NCBI RefSeq assembly: GCF_001425265.1
Contig: NZ_LMEC01000020.1
Coordinates: forward strand, 62,001-126,000
Length of the DNA stretch: 64,000 bases
Direction: 5' to 3'
Source: Massilia sp. Root418
GTDB taxonomy: Bacteria > Pseudomonadota > Gammaproteobacteria > Burkholderiales > Burkholderiaceae_D
Part shown: in pieces, positions 35,701 through 44,154 of the stretch
How positions within the stretch are numbered: the first letter of the stretch is position 1
Layout of the letters: each line of letters starts with the position of its first letter
Notes under the pieces: generated by a model
The model's input: only the letters and a program-made list of their open reading frames with translations
Database searches by the model: none
Told to the model about the DNA's origin: nothing
Position numbers and translations under genes: made by a program

Positions 35701-35883
35701 AACGTCATCTGCTGGCCGAGTCTGGTCGAGCAATTCCGCCGTGAGGTCATGGGCGCACAGTTGCTTGGGGTGTACGGGGTGTGGCAGTCGGAAAGCAACG
35801 TCCGTCACCTGGTCGCCAAACGCCTGGTTGATCTGAGCCACCTGCTCGGCGAGCTGGACACCCGTAGCCGGGATTTTCACTGA
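32713..35883 (+). CDS. dnaE2: Error-prone DNA polymerase DnaE2 (ImuC)
   Basis: A 1056-aa C-family polymerase. The PHP domain is at the N-terminus (YVELQCYTHFSFLRGASAPE and LAITDECSLAGVVRAH). The polymerase core has PDIDIDFEHQRREEV near residue 400 with the catalytic Asp pair, and QHPGGFVISHTKLSRLVPIE. A helix-hairpin-helix region and a C-terminal OB fold (ARGCGIVTVRQRPSTAAGVVF) follow. The length matches DnaE2 rather than replicative DnaE. It makes the lesion-bypass and mutation step of the ImuABC system. Confidence 0.95.
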   Translation: MHIIPSRPTAAAAGLPDYVELQCYTHFSFLRGASAPEQLVERAHQLGYVALAITDECSLAGVVRAHVTAKELGLQLLIGSQLDVTPEDGSAPFRIIIIAMNRNGYGNLSELITVGRMRAEKGHYLVRPRDIATPVGDLVHLRGLPDCQFILAPKYCGAYEEVVRQAAWLVQCAPGRVRIALTLHHRNKDAAHRQLVQALSEEFSMPVVATGDVAMHVRSYKPIHDTMTAIRHGVPVAQCGYKLPPNAEQHLRSRVRLGNLYPRETLDETVRLAQLCNFSLDELRYEYPHELVPEGETPASYLRKEAYIGADWRYPGGIPDNVQAQLEHELDIIGELQFEPYFLTVFDIVRFARSQQILCQGRGSAANSAVCYCLGVTEVDPSRGTLLFERFMSKERNEPPDIDIDFEHQRREEVLQYVYRKYGRMRAALTAVVISYRPKSVLRDVGKALGVDLSVVDKVAKASSSWGGRADLQQRLLDCGFDPESSIAEKWNDLADALMSVPRHLSQHPGGFVISHTKLSRLVPIEAAAMEDRSVVQWDKDDLDAVGLLKIDLLALGMLSCIRRALELVSEQRGARFEMGDIPAEDPATYDMICQADTMGVFQIESRAQMSMLPRLQPRTFYDLVIEVAIIRPGPIQGGMIHPYLRRRQGLDPVTYPSPEIEGVLERTLGIPIFQEQVMSIAMVAAGFSAGKADALRRAMAAWKKKGNLEQFEADLLNGMTARGYTVEFANSIVGQIRGFAEYGFPESHSSSFALLAYASSWLKCHQPAAFLAALLNSQPMGFYSRSSLVQDARRHGVEVRSVDVCVSSWEATLEAPTTGPQPAVRLGLNNVKGLEQDAAWRIEEARAIDAFNSTADLAARANLHAGHMGALASANALASLSGNRSQAMWQAAASVPDKGLLRPAAISEETIELDAPTEAENVAADYRYVGLTLGRHPLSFLRERLSKLRFIPSDVLAGFSNGQLARGCGIVTVRQRPSTAAGVVFITLEDEAGTVNVICWPSLVEQFRREVMGAQLLGVYGVWQSESNVRHLVAKRLVDLSHLLGELDTRSRDFH

Positions 35884-36060
35884 TACCGCAGTTCAAGAAC
35901 AGCATGAGAACAGTCCCTGTCGTCTATGGACGCGGGGGACTTCGCCAACCCATGCAGGCCAACGGCGCTGTCGCACATGGCCACCACCCGGGCACTTCCC
36001 AATTGTGGTAATTTTCGTATCCAGGCAACACAACCAGCGCCTGGCAACTCCGGAGGAACC

Positions 36061-36873
36061 ATGTGTGTGAACTACGTCACCGTTAGTCGTCAACTGGCGT
36101 TCGAATGGTTCCGCACGCCCATGGAAATGAATGAGGACTGGCGGGAAGAGATGTATCGCGACTACCAGGGGCTGTTTATCGTGCATGACGAGCACCGCCA
36201 GCGAAAAGGCATGGTCGGAAGTTATGGCTTCGTCCCGCAACGCCATCGGCCTTTCAAGAAGCTCACCAAGGAAGAGGAAGCGAAGGTTCAGCAGGCCAGG
36301 GCCGCAGGCAAAGCACTGCCCAAGCCCAAGCGCATCGCCATGGATACCATGAACGCTCGCGCCGAGGAAGTTGGGAGCAAGGTCAACTACAAGCGCTTCT
36401 GGCTCGCTCAGCACCTATGCATTGTGCCGGCGCTCACCGTGTTCGAACCGAACTGGGAGACCGGCGTTCACGAGCGCTGGGCGCTTGAACTGGCCAGCAA
36501 GGAGCCCTTCGGGCTGCCCGGTATGTGGCGCACCTGGGAAGAGGAAGACGGGACCATTACAAACAGTTTTACCCACTTCACCCTGAATGCCGATGACCAC
36601 CCTCTGCTAAAACGGTTCCATCGCCCAAACGAGGAGAAGCGCGGCGTGGCCATCCTGCGGCCTGAGCACTACGACGACTGGCTCGGCTCCAAAAATCCGG
36701 AATTTGCGCGCGCGCTCATTGAGCTGTACCGCCCTGAAGAATTGAGCGCGTACGCCGCACCTAAATCAAAGACGACGGCAAGGTCCGACGCTGCCGAACT
36801 AAAACAGGAAGACGCGCGGGTGCAACGAATCACTGAGGATGAGCCGCAGCAAGGTTCATTGTTTGGATTTTGA
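36061..36873 (+). CDS. SRAP-domain protein (YedK/HMCES family abasic-site protein)
   Basis: ATG at 36061 with GGAGG in front gives a 270-aa protein whose second residue is Cys (MCVNYVTVS). SRAP proteins need Cys2 to form the covalent link with an abasic site, so the start is secure. Other SRAP blocks are GLFIVHDE, MVGSYGFVPQ, the active-site Asn in MDTMNARAEEV and SFTHFTLNADDHPLLKRFH. It lies 180 bases after dnaE2 on the same strand, so it probably belongs to the damage-response cargo. The tail after residue 235 is low-complexity. Confidence 0.9.
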   Translation: MCVNYVTVSRQLAFEWFRTPMEMNEDWREEMYRDYQGLFIVHDEHRQRKGMVGSYGFVPQRHRPFKKLTKEEEAKVQQARAAGKALPKPKRIAMDTMNARAEEVGSKVNYKRFWLAQHLCIVPALTVFEPNWETGVHERWALELASKEPFGLPGMWRTWEEEDGTITNSFTHFTLNADDHPLLKRFHRPNEEKRGVAILRPEHYDDWLGSKNPEFARALIELYRPEELSAYAAPKSKTTARSDAAELKQEDARVQRITEDEPQQGSLFGF

Positions 36874-37390
36874 AGGTCGAATTGTCAGTCCAATTCCCGC
36901 CCCTTACGCTACCCGCGGCTTAGATCGCAACAAGGAAGATGTTGGCTGGCGCTCCTCGCCATTATCGGTGTGCAGATACTCCACAGGTACAGCTTGGCGA
37001 ACTGAAGTGTAAGAATCTGCGCATTTTTCGTCGGAGCAAGATGTTATGCTGCACTAACTGTTACGCAGGGGAGTGTTGCATCGACCGGTTGCATCCACAG
37101 CCATGAACAGTCGAATGCGGGGGCTCTCCCTAAATTTAGACGGCTCTGATTGGCACTGAATCGAAAAGATCTTAAATCACTCGACCGCTTGACCTATGCC
37201 ATCAGTGCATATCCTCGTACTGATACTTGATGGGAGCAGTGCGGCGGAATAAATACGTGCGCCAAGCGCCTTGAAATCCACATGCGAGGCCAAATCTACC
37301 AATAGATCGCCAAATCTTCCTCCCGGGGCACACTAAAATCGCAGCCCGTATTCCTCAGTGCAATATTCCTTATATGCAATAAAAGATTTT
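36874..37390. other. Intergenic region between convergent SRAP and PRTase genes
   Basis: About 515 bases between two genes that converge. I find no gene with a ribosome site or family signature, no convincing terminator and no transposon ends. Base composition falls toward AT as 37390 is approached, marking the edge of the AT-richer PRTase gene. Confidence 0.4.
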
Positions 37391-39355
37391 TTAATCAAAT
37401 CCTGGAAATAAAGGAGACCACTCACGAGAGCCTCTACCATGTTCCCAGAGAAGTGTCAGTGTTGTCTTTGGGACATTATAAGGAAATATTAACAATCGCT
37501 GGAAATTTGAGTACCCTAAAGCACTCTCTCTTCTACGATCATCGTCCCACCCTTTTTCCGTCGCACGCGCTGCGAGAATTTCGTATCCAACATCTGAGGA
37601 GAACTGCTTTACGGCATCTCGCTCAGTAGCGCTAGACCATGCGACCGGCCCCAAGGGCTCAAATGCCTTCGATGAGCTATGTTCCTTTACCCCGTATTTT
37701 AGCTTGACCATTCCCGGATCTATTCCGGTCTTTTCAATCTCTCGCAAGAACCGATCCTCACCAATATCCGTTACTACGCAATACGAGAATACGAATTTTC
37801 GCTTCTGGAATGCAACGCGCTCCGCCCTGCTCAATGGCTCACAATGAATAGTATGATGCGGCTTACGCTCTCTGGTCCCCATCAAATCGCCGAGAATATT
37901 GAGCGTTTGAGTCCCACTCAGCAAGCAATCATCCACGAAATAGATCTCATCATTTACGTTTGTTTGTAGCAATGCCGTCGAAAGGTCATCTGCGAACAGT
38001 AAATTTTCGGCGATTGATGAATGGGATGCTAAATATTTTATGATTGCTGTACTTCCTGTTTGATCCCCCAGAGGAGCAATAACAAGTTTCCCTCCACACG
38101 ATGAGCTTAGTTCGGTAGTTAGCAGTTTCTCCATCGAGGCGCCTAATTCCCACATCGGGAAAAATCGGCTATGAACCAGCATTCTCAATACTCCTCGAAT
38201 ACGTTCGGTGGTCCCGAATTGTAATAAAAACGCAGCGAGATGCTGAGTAGTCACGGGGAGTCTATAGTTGCCAAACCGCATGCTTAAATCGACTATGGAA
38301 TTTTGCTCGCCCTCACTTAGCACAGTTAAACTATTTAGGTTCCCTCGAAACCCTCTGATGGAAAATACTTCAGCATCAAGTTTTTCAGCAAACCAACGAA
38401 AAACCCATTGATGCGTAGTAAAAGGCGCGTCAGGAGCATTTCCCGCAGCATCTCTATATAAGTTGCGTAAATCCGCGAGAGTGTTATTACTAAAACCCAA
38501 CTTTGATTTGAACGGTTTATCTACCGGATAAAAAACCCGGACTAAGTGAAGTATCAAAGTATAAAATTGCATCTTCGTACGTACATCCACAACGGACCAC
38601 GCAGCGGGACTGACATACCGAAACACAAGAAGATGCTCACTAACGACTAAGGGGTGAATACTTCCTTTAAAAACAGAAGCTAGTACAAGGTAGCAATAAA
38701 TGAGGAAGTTTTGCGTCTCCAACAAATCATCGCTGAATAGTTTAGACCGAAGTCGCGCGGATACAATTGAAACAATCGACTCAATCGATTTTAGGATACC
38801 GATCGACACATCACTGTCTTTCTTAATATGCTCACGCCATTTCAAACCAGGATTGAGCAGCAATGGCAGCAATGTGCGACCCAGCTTTGCCTCGACCGGA
38901 GAGGCACCCAGATTTTTTTCTAGAAACTCACAAATCCTGGAATAATAGGAGGATACATGAGAAGATATGGAATCATCTGGATTGAGTTGAAGTAAAAATT
39001 CACACAATAAATCAATATCTCCAAACGCATCGATCTCGTCATATAGATCACCATCAAACATAGTGACCATCAAAGCCTTACTTAGCCTCGACCGTTTTTC
39101 GAGTTGAACATTCTTAAATGAATCAAAATCGCCACCCACATTTATTGCAGCCTCGAATTCACTTACATACCCTATTCTGTCCTTGATATTAATTATCGGC
39201 TCAAAATGCCAAGATAGGTCAAGAAATGGCGTTCCATCAATCAAATCTTTGACTTGCCCCGCTGTGGAGGTCGAAAATGTAGGGTTAGAACTCATAGAAA
39301 TGTAGGAAATTTTTACTTTGGACTTACATGCAAAAGAGCAAACAGTCCGATTCAT
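37391..39355 (-). CDS. Phosphoribosyltransferase-like conflict protein (PRTase-CE type)
   Basis: 654 aa. The N-terminal ~400 residues are helical and unrecognised. The C-terminal third has a PRTase core: KLVIAPLGDQTGSTAIIKYL as a substrate loop, then DEIYFVDDCLLSGTQTL near residues 470-485, the acidic-acidic...S/T-G PRPP loop. The end (YSNFQRLLIFPYNVPKTTLT) matches the C-terminal PhxNVPNN-like block I associate with the PRTase-CE class described in conflict systems. ATG 39355 has no clear ribosome site; ATG 39295 (MSSNPTFST) is an alternative. It is clearly AT-richer than its neighbours, suggesting recent transfer. The target is unknown; PRTase-CE enzymes are predicted effectors or nucleotide-signal handlers. 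Confidence 0.75.
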   Translation of the reverse strand: MNRTVCSFACKSKVKISYISMSSNPTFSTSTAGQVKDLIDGTPFLDLSWHFEPIINIKDRIGYVSEFEAAINVGGDFDSFKNVQLEKRSRLSKALMVTMFDGDLYDEIDAFGDIDLLCEFLLQLNPDDSISSHVSSYYSRICEFLEKNLGASPVEAKLGRTLLPLLLNPGLKWREHIKKDSDVSIGILKSIESIVSIVSARLRSKLFSDDLLETQNFLIYCYLVLASVFKGSIHPLVVSEHLLVFRYVSPAAWSVVDVRTKMQFYTLILHLVRVFYPVDKPFKSKLGFSNNTLADLRNLYRDAAGNAPDAPFTTHQWVFRWFAEKLDAEVFSIRGFRGNLNSLTVLSEGEQNSIVDLSMRFGNYRLPVTTQHLAAFLLQFGTTERIRGVLRMLVHSRFFPMWELGASMEKLLTTELSSSCGGKLVIAPLGDQTGSTAIIKYLASHSSIAENLLFADDLSTALLQTNVNDEIYFVDDCLLSGTQTLNILGDLMGTRERKPHHTIHCEPLSRAERVAFQKRKFVFSYCVVTDIGEDRFLREIEKTGIDPGMVKLKYGVKEHSSSKAFEPLGPVAWSSATERDAVKQFSSDVGYEILAARATEKGWDDDRRRESALGYSNFQRLLIFPYNVPKTTLTLLWEHGRGSREWSPLFPGFD

Positions 39356-39693
39356 AGGAAGAGAGCTCTCAGAATTTCAAGACGTTTTAGCGCAATACAA
39401 GAGCATTCAAGCCTTTGCAACCCGCTAATGATGTGGGGAAAAATCTCTTTTCGGCCCATATTTTCGCGCGATTTGCATTGCGCTTGGAACTTACGCTTAC
39501 CTAAAATAACTGCTCTAGCTCTACGACCATATCATTAAAACAATAGGGATGCATTTAAAAACGATGACTTGCGTTCCAGTAATCGGGATTTCCAACAGGA
39601 TACCATCTTATCTAAACAAAAAATACACAGATTCTCACGTGCTAGAAAAGAACGGTAGTTTTCACATGCTGTGGAACTGTGTCCGCGAGCCAC
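39356..39693. other. AT-rich gap containing part of the right DUF4400-end repeat
   Basis: This holds the presumed promoter of the PRTase gene (upper end of the AT-rich island) and, from 39595, the non-coding part of the repeat that matches 30088-30175. The switch in base composition near 39595-39700 marks the cargo edge. I see no gene here. Confidence 0.5.
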
Positions 39694-39850
39694 TCAAGCC
39701 AACCTGTTTCCACGCCCGGCACCCGCCGGATAGTTGGCGATTGCCATTCCGATGCCAACGCCGAACAGCCCCGCCAGCAGCGGCAACAACGCAACCGGCA
39801 CCGCGATCGGCAACACCGAGCAGATCACAGCGCCACATACCGCAAGCCAC
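39595..39850 (-). repeat. Right copy of the DUF4400 3'-end repeat flanking the cargo
   Basis: This comprises the 3' end of the intact DUF4400 gene plus about 100 bases downstream. It matches 30088-30345 in order and orientation, with identical blocks of 20 bases (39619-39638) and 17 bases (39722-39738). Confidence 0.8.
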
Positions 39851-40332
39851 CCGAGGGAAACGCTCGCGATCCAGATTTCAGGATGGTGCCTGGAAAACTC
39901 CCGGCTTTTGACCCAGCGCCGCACCAGACCGTCGGTCAGGCATGCGCCGGCCAGCATCAGCAGGCCCGGCGCCAGCTGCGCCAACACGGCCAAGCGAAAC
40001 ACCGCCAGCAGCAAGAGCGCATTGAGCGAACGCAAATAGCCACTGCCGAGGATGCGATGGCCCACCGTGTCCAGCTGGCGGCCCGCGGCGGTGCCCGCCC
40101 TGCCCTGCTTGGCCGAGTCCGCCTGCATCAAGGGCGCAGCCACGGGCCGCTCCACCACCGCCAACGCCCGCGCCAGCGCCGTCTGTGCATGCCCTTGGCC
40201 CCATGCCGCCCCATGCAAGGCATGTTCGGCACGAACCCGATCAAAAAATGCCGATGCCGACGTGGCCGACGGCAGATACAGCACCAGCACCAACAGAGCC
40301 AGCAGCGAGGCGATCGAGACGACGCGGATCAT
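39694..40332 (-). CDS. DUF4400 conjugative-element membrane protein
   Basis: 212 aa with membrane helices at about residues 5-22, 107-133 and 158-195. The central RILGSGYLRSLNALLLLAVFR and the C-terminal block ending NYPAGAGRGN are typical of DUF4400 proteins. These are regularly encoded directly after the coupling protein gene in ICEs. Its start overlaps the traD stop by four bases, so it is translated with traD. The role is unproven; an accessory to TraD or surface exclusion are possibilities. Confidence 0.85.
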   Translation of the reverse strand: MIRVVSIASLLALLVLVLYLPSATSASAFFDRVRAEHALHGAAWGQGHAQTALARALAVVERPVAAPLMQADSAKQGRAGTAAGRQLDTVGHRILGSGYLRSLNALLLLAVFRLAVLAQLAPGLLMLAGACLTDGLVRRWVKSREFSRHHPEIWIASVSLGWLAVCGAVICSVLPIAVPVALLPLLAGLFGVGIGMAIANYPAGAGRGNRLA

Positions 40333-42236
40333 GGCGCCGCCTGCGCGCTGCCGGCGGCAGAAGAAGATTCACCCAGATCGAGCAAGGTAAAGCGGCCCTT
40401 GCACAGTCGCCCTCCGGACACCGATGCGAAGAACTGCAGGTTCGGCAGCTTTCCGAGTAGCGAGGTCGGCACCAGCTCGTTCAATTCCTCCGCGATCTGG
40501 GTCGATTCCACCATGGTGAAGTCGCCGATGTGCCCATCACACGCCGTGTTGCGCCCAACCTTCATGTTGTGGATCGCAGTCTGGCCGAAGGTCTCGTTGA
40601 TGAACTCCTGCGTGGGCTGGTCCTTGGTGCGGAAGGCGATCAGGTTGTTCAGGTTGCCCAACGCCATGCGGGCCGCTTCCTGGCTGCCCAGACGCTTGGC
40701 CAGATCGGCGATGGTCTGCATAGCCACCGTGGTGTAGATGCCGCCTTCCGCGCCCTTGTTCATGATCTCGATCAGCGGCTGGTTGATCACGTTCGACACC
40801 TCGTCGACGAACAGGGAAATGCGTCGGTAGCCGCCCAGGTTGTAGCGGATCCCCGAGCGGGCGGCCAGATCGGCCAGGCACATCGCGCCAATGGCGGAGG
40901 CCACCGCAGGATCGGGCAACGAGTCCAGGCACATCAGCAACACATGCCCGCCGCGCTCGATCTTCTCCAGGTTCATGATGGGCCGCTCGTCCTCCGCGTC
41001 GAACGGGTCGGGCGACAGCGTGCGCCCCAGTTCGCCGGAGGTGAGCATCGACAGGATCGGCAACAGGTTGGCCGTGATCTTCTGGTAGTGCTCGCGGTTG
41101 TGGCGGAACACCCGCACCTGCGAGTCGATCACCTTGTCGTGGCGCGACTCGTGCACGTGGCGCTCGTAGTACTCGACGAACGCCACCAGTTCGGAGCTGG
41201 CCACCGGCGACGGCGACTTGATGGCCCCCTTGCGCGTCTTCTCCAGCAACCGCACCAGGTCGGGATTGGTGCGCCAGCCGAGTCCCAGCAGCTCCTCGAA
41301 GCAGCGCTTGAGCGTTGCCTCCAGAATTGGCTCGATCCCCGCTTCGATGTACCTGGTCAGTTTCATCAGGTTGGGCCGCTTTTCCAGCCGTACCATGCCT
41401 TGCGTCACCACATTGACCGCGTCCCAGCCGAATGCCGAGAAGGCGCCCGCCGTGTCCGGCGGCAAAATGGACTGGATGCGCGAGGCAATTTCGGTCGGCT
41501 TTTGCCAGTTGAAGGTGAAGTCCAGCCGCGCGCCGGTTTCCGGGAACGCCGGATGGAACCACAGGAAGGCATCGGCCTCGCGGTAATCGGCGCAGGCACG
41601 CTCCACCAGTCGTTTTAAGCGCTTGGAGTTTTTCGGGTCGAGGATGATGACCACGTCGCCGCGCCGGATCGCCTGCGTGATCAGCCAGCCCAGGCACACG
41701 CCCTTGCCCGACTGCGTGGTGCCCACCACCAGGGTGCCGCCCTCGAAATTGTGCAGCGGCCGAGCCAGCAACGTCTCGTGCCGCTCCACACCGTGGATGT
41801 AAGGCAGCCCGATCTCGTCGTCGGGTTGCGGATTGTCGACGTAGCCCAGCAGCCGCAACAGCGGCGGCGGAATGCGCAGGTCGCGGTAATCGACCTTGGC
41901 CAGCTCATAGAGCCGCTGCGAGTGCACCGGCTGCCACTCGAAGCCGAAGCCGAACACCACCAGTTCCATGTCGGGGGCCAGCTTGGCCAGGCGCTTGGTG
42001 GTGATCATTTCCATCGCCCGCCCGGACAGCGCCGCTCGCACGGCGATGATGCGCAGGCCCTGACGCGCCCTGAGCACCGCCATCGGCAGCATCACCGCCA
42101 GCAGCGCCAGGCCCAGCAACCGTGGCACCACGTCCGGGGTGAACACCACGATGCCCAAGCTGGCCGCGCACCACACGGCGCTCGCCAGCAGCTCCATCGG
42201 GCTGCGCCACGGCATCTCATAGTCGCGCATCAGCAT
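40329..42236 (-). CDS. traD: Type IV coupling protein TraD (VirD4 family)
   Basis: ATG at 42236, preceded by AAGGGGGA, gives 635 aa; the frame is open further upstream inside traI without support. Two N-terminal membrane helices lie at about residues 15-55. Walker A is VVGTTQSGKGVCLGW (near residue 172) and Walker B is RISLFVDEVSNVIN (near 475). GGIYTTVAMQTIADLAKRLGS and NLIAFRTKD are typical of coupling ATPases. TraD docks the relaxase-DNA complex to the channel. It lies between traI and the DUF4400 gene in one operon. Confidence 0.94.
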   Translation of the reverse strand: MLMRDYEMPWRSPMELLASAVWCAASLGIVVFTPDVVPRLLGLALLAVMLPMAVLRARQGLRIIAVRAALSGRAMEMITTKRLAKLAPDMELVVFGFGFEWQPVHSQRLYELAKVDYRDLRIPPPLLRLLGYVDNPQPDDEIGLPYIHGVERHETLLARPLHNFEGGTLVVGTTQSGKGVCLGWLITQAIRRGDVVIILDPKNSKRLKRLVERACADYREADAFLWFHPAFPETGARLDFTFNWQKPTEIASRIQSILPPDTAGAFSAFGWDAVNVVTQGMVRLEKRPNLMKLTRYIEAGIEPILEATLKRCFEELLGLGWRTNPDLVRLLEKTRKGAIKSPSPVASSELVAFVEYYERHVHESRHDKVIDSQVRVFRHNREHYQKITANLLPILSMLTSGELGRTLSPDPFDAEDERPIMNLEKIERGGHVLLMCLDSLPDPAVASAIGAMCLADLAARSGIRYNLGGYRRISLFVDEVSNVINQPLIEIMNKGAEGGIYTTVAMQTIADLAKRLGSQEAARMALGNLNNLIAFRTKDQPTQEFINETFGQTAIHNMKVGRNTACDGHIGDFTMVESTQIAEELNELVPTSLLGKLPNLQFFASVSGGRLCKGRFTLLDLGESSSAAGSAQAAP

Positions 42237-42262
42237 CGCGGTCCCCCTTCCGTTGCCGTTCC

Positions 42263-44080
42263 TCAACCGGCGTTCACCGGCGCCTCCAAGCCGGCCACGA
42301 ACCGGGCGGCAATGCGTACACCCGGGACGCGGCTTCCCGCGATCAGCTCCGACTGCACGCCCTCGCCGCTGTCGTCTTGCAACAGCATGCCCGCATCGTC
42401 CAGGGAGCGCAACGTCTGGCGCGCATCGACGCCATGTGCGGCGAGCGAGGCCAGCGGAACGAACACCGCGCCGGCGACCACATGGCATTGCGGACGGTCC
42501 CCGTGCAATGTGCCCACGATGGCGGACAGCGCGCCCGCCACCGTGGTGTTCAGGCGTAGTGGGGCACGCAAGGCGGGATGCCCAGCGCATGGCGTCGCCT
42601 GATCGTTCCCATGCGCCGCGTGCTCACCAGGCCTCGGCCGACCTGCGCGCCGGGAAGGCGTAGCGCGGCGCGTTCTTTGCACCGCCTCGTCGGAAGACGG
42701 GAGGTCCTGCAGCGGCAACCGCGCCTGCCCGCTCTCCCCATCCACATGCGGCTTTGGGGACCGCTTGCGCATGGGCGCCGGCATCGAGACCGCTTGGGGT
42801 AACGGTGACGTAGACTCTGTCTCGGCAGACTGGCAATCCGTCTGGTCGCCTGCCGGTTGTGTTCGCTGCGTCCGTTCAGCATTCATCGGCACCGCCAATC
42901 TCTGTTCCAGGGGCCTTGGTGGGGGCACCACGTCGGCCAGCAACAGGCTGGGCGGCACGATCCGCACCGCCTCCAGTGGCTCTTGCGCGCCCGGCGGGCG
43001 AATCAGAACAATGCGCTCGCCCGGACCGACGTCCGCCACGATCCCGCCTGCAACAAGGATTACCAGTGCCGCCGCGGCATTGTCCGGCGCGCCGGGAAGG
43101 CGTTCGTCAGCCAGCAGGCGGATGATGTCGGCCGCACCGTTCGGCCATACCAGGTACAGGCCATCCTGGCCGTACCAAAGACGCGAGCGCGGCGCGTTCG
43201 GCAGCCAGTTGTGATCCGACTGCACCAGTTCGCGCATCGCCTCGACCAAGTGCCGCGCCAGATGCACCGGCACGTCCTCCTCGGGCACATCGCTTCCGGG
43301 CGCGTGGCGCTCGCGCGCAATGACGAGCGCCGCGGCATGGCGCACCAGCCGATCCATCAGGTTGTGTTCATGGTAGGTGGCCATGCCCGACACCGAGGCC
43401 AGCAGATTGGGGACGATCACCTCGTTGTCCTGCGCCAGGTCGTCCAGCATGGCGGCGGGCACGATCATCGGCAGTGCAAACAGCCCCAGCGCCCGGCGCT
43501 CCGGCCCGGCCGACCATTGCACGGTGAAGGTGGCGCACCGGCGCTGCCGCAGCCAGGCGGTCAACGGCGCCAGGTAGGGCTGCCAGGCGCCGCCTTGCGC
43601 ATCGCGCACCGTCACCTGGCCGAGGCAGCGGTATAGTTCGCCGCACAGGCCAGCCAGGAAGACGGCGCGCCGCCAGCGCGGCTCGAGCACGCGCCGGCTG
43701 GAAATGGTTTGGCGCCCCGCGAAGATCTGCGAATCGGTCGCCTGCAGCGCGTAGAACGCCGTCTCCAGGCCGAGGCGCAGCAGGCCGCCGGAACCGCAGT
43801 AGTAGCTCGCCCGCGTGGCCGGCAGCGCGTTGACGTAGGCTGCATAGTTTTGCACTGGCTGGAGCAAGTCGGCGTGGAAGGTGGCGTTGTCGCACCCGTA
43901 GCACAGTTTGATGCGGGCGATCACGTCCTTGTGCTCGGCCAGCAAGTCCTCCACGCTGCGGGCGCGTAGGCCCGCGCCAGGTGACGGGGCCTCAATGCCT
44001 GCGGGCTTCGGGTCCGCGCCCGCTGCCCCTTCGCGAGCGGCGCTGCGCCACAGCCGTGCACACCAATTCGCGATCGACAT
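42263..44080 (-). CDS. TraI_2-domain (MOBH-type) relaxase homologue with altered metal-site motifs
   Basis: 605 aa. The TraI_2 domain spans about residues 60-340: IKLCYGCDNATFHADLLQPV, YVNALPATRASYYCGSGGLL, and WYGQDGLYLVWPNGAADIIR near 300. The C-terminus holds the winged TraI_2_C-like domain. Canonical MOBH relaxases, as I recall them, read HHHAGxGGLLxHxLEVA and LLHDxGK; here these become YYCGSGGLLRLGLETA (93-108) and LCGELYRCL (145-153), so the expected His and Asp residues are missing. It is either a divergent active class or a non-catalytic paralogue. It precedes traD in the same operon, and no other relaxase is in the window. Confidence 0.82.
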   Translation of the reverse strand: MSIANWCARLWRSAAREGAAGADPKPAGIEAPSPGAGLRARSVEDLLAEHKDVIARIKLCYGCDNATFHADLLQPVQNYAAYVNALPATRASYYCGSGGLLRLGLETAFYALQATDSQIFAGRQTISSRRVLEPRWRRAVFLAGLCGELYRCLGQVTVRDAQGGAWQPYLAPLTAWLRQRRCATFTVQWSAGPERRALGLFALPMIVPAAMLDDLAQDNEVIVPNLLASVSGMATYHEHNLMDRLVRHAAALVIARERHAPGSDVPEEDVPVHLARHLVEAMRELVQSDHNWLPNAPRSRLWYGQDGLYLVWPNGAADIIRLLADERLPGAPDNAAAALVILVAGGIVADVGPGERIVLIRPPGAQEPLEAVRIVPPSLLLADVVPPPRPLEQRLAVPMNAERTQRTQPAGDQTDCQSAETESTSPLPQAVSMPAPMRKRSPKPHVDGESGQARLPLQDLPSSDEAVQRTRRATPSRRAGRPRPGEHAAHGNDQATPCAGHPALRAPLRLNTTVAGALSAIVGTLHGDRPQCHVVAGAVFVPLASLAAHGVDARQTLRSLDDAGMLLQDDSGEGVQSELIAGSRVPGVRIAARFVAGLEAPVNAG

Positions 44081-44154
44081 GGCAAGGCTCCGTAGTTGGC
44101 AGGCTTCCAGTGTCGGCCCGGCCTGGGCGCACGTCCATGCGGAAAAACAGGAGA

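Noticed and set aside
36874-37390. Possible terminator or transposon end between convergent genes
   Set aside because: I could not find a convincing hairpin with a T-run or any inverted terminal repeat.
40530-41618. 362-codon plus-strand frame opposite traD
   Set aside because: A shadow of a securely identified gene in GC-rich DNA.
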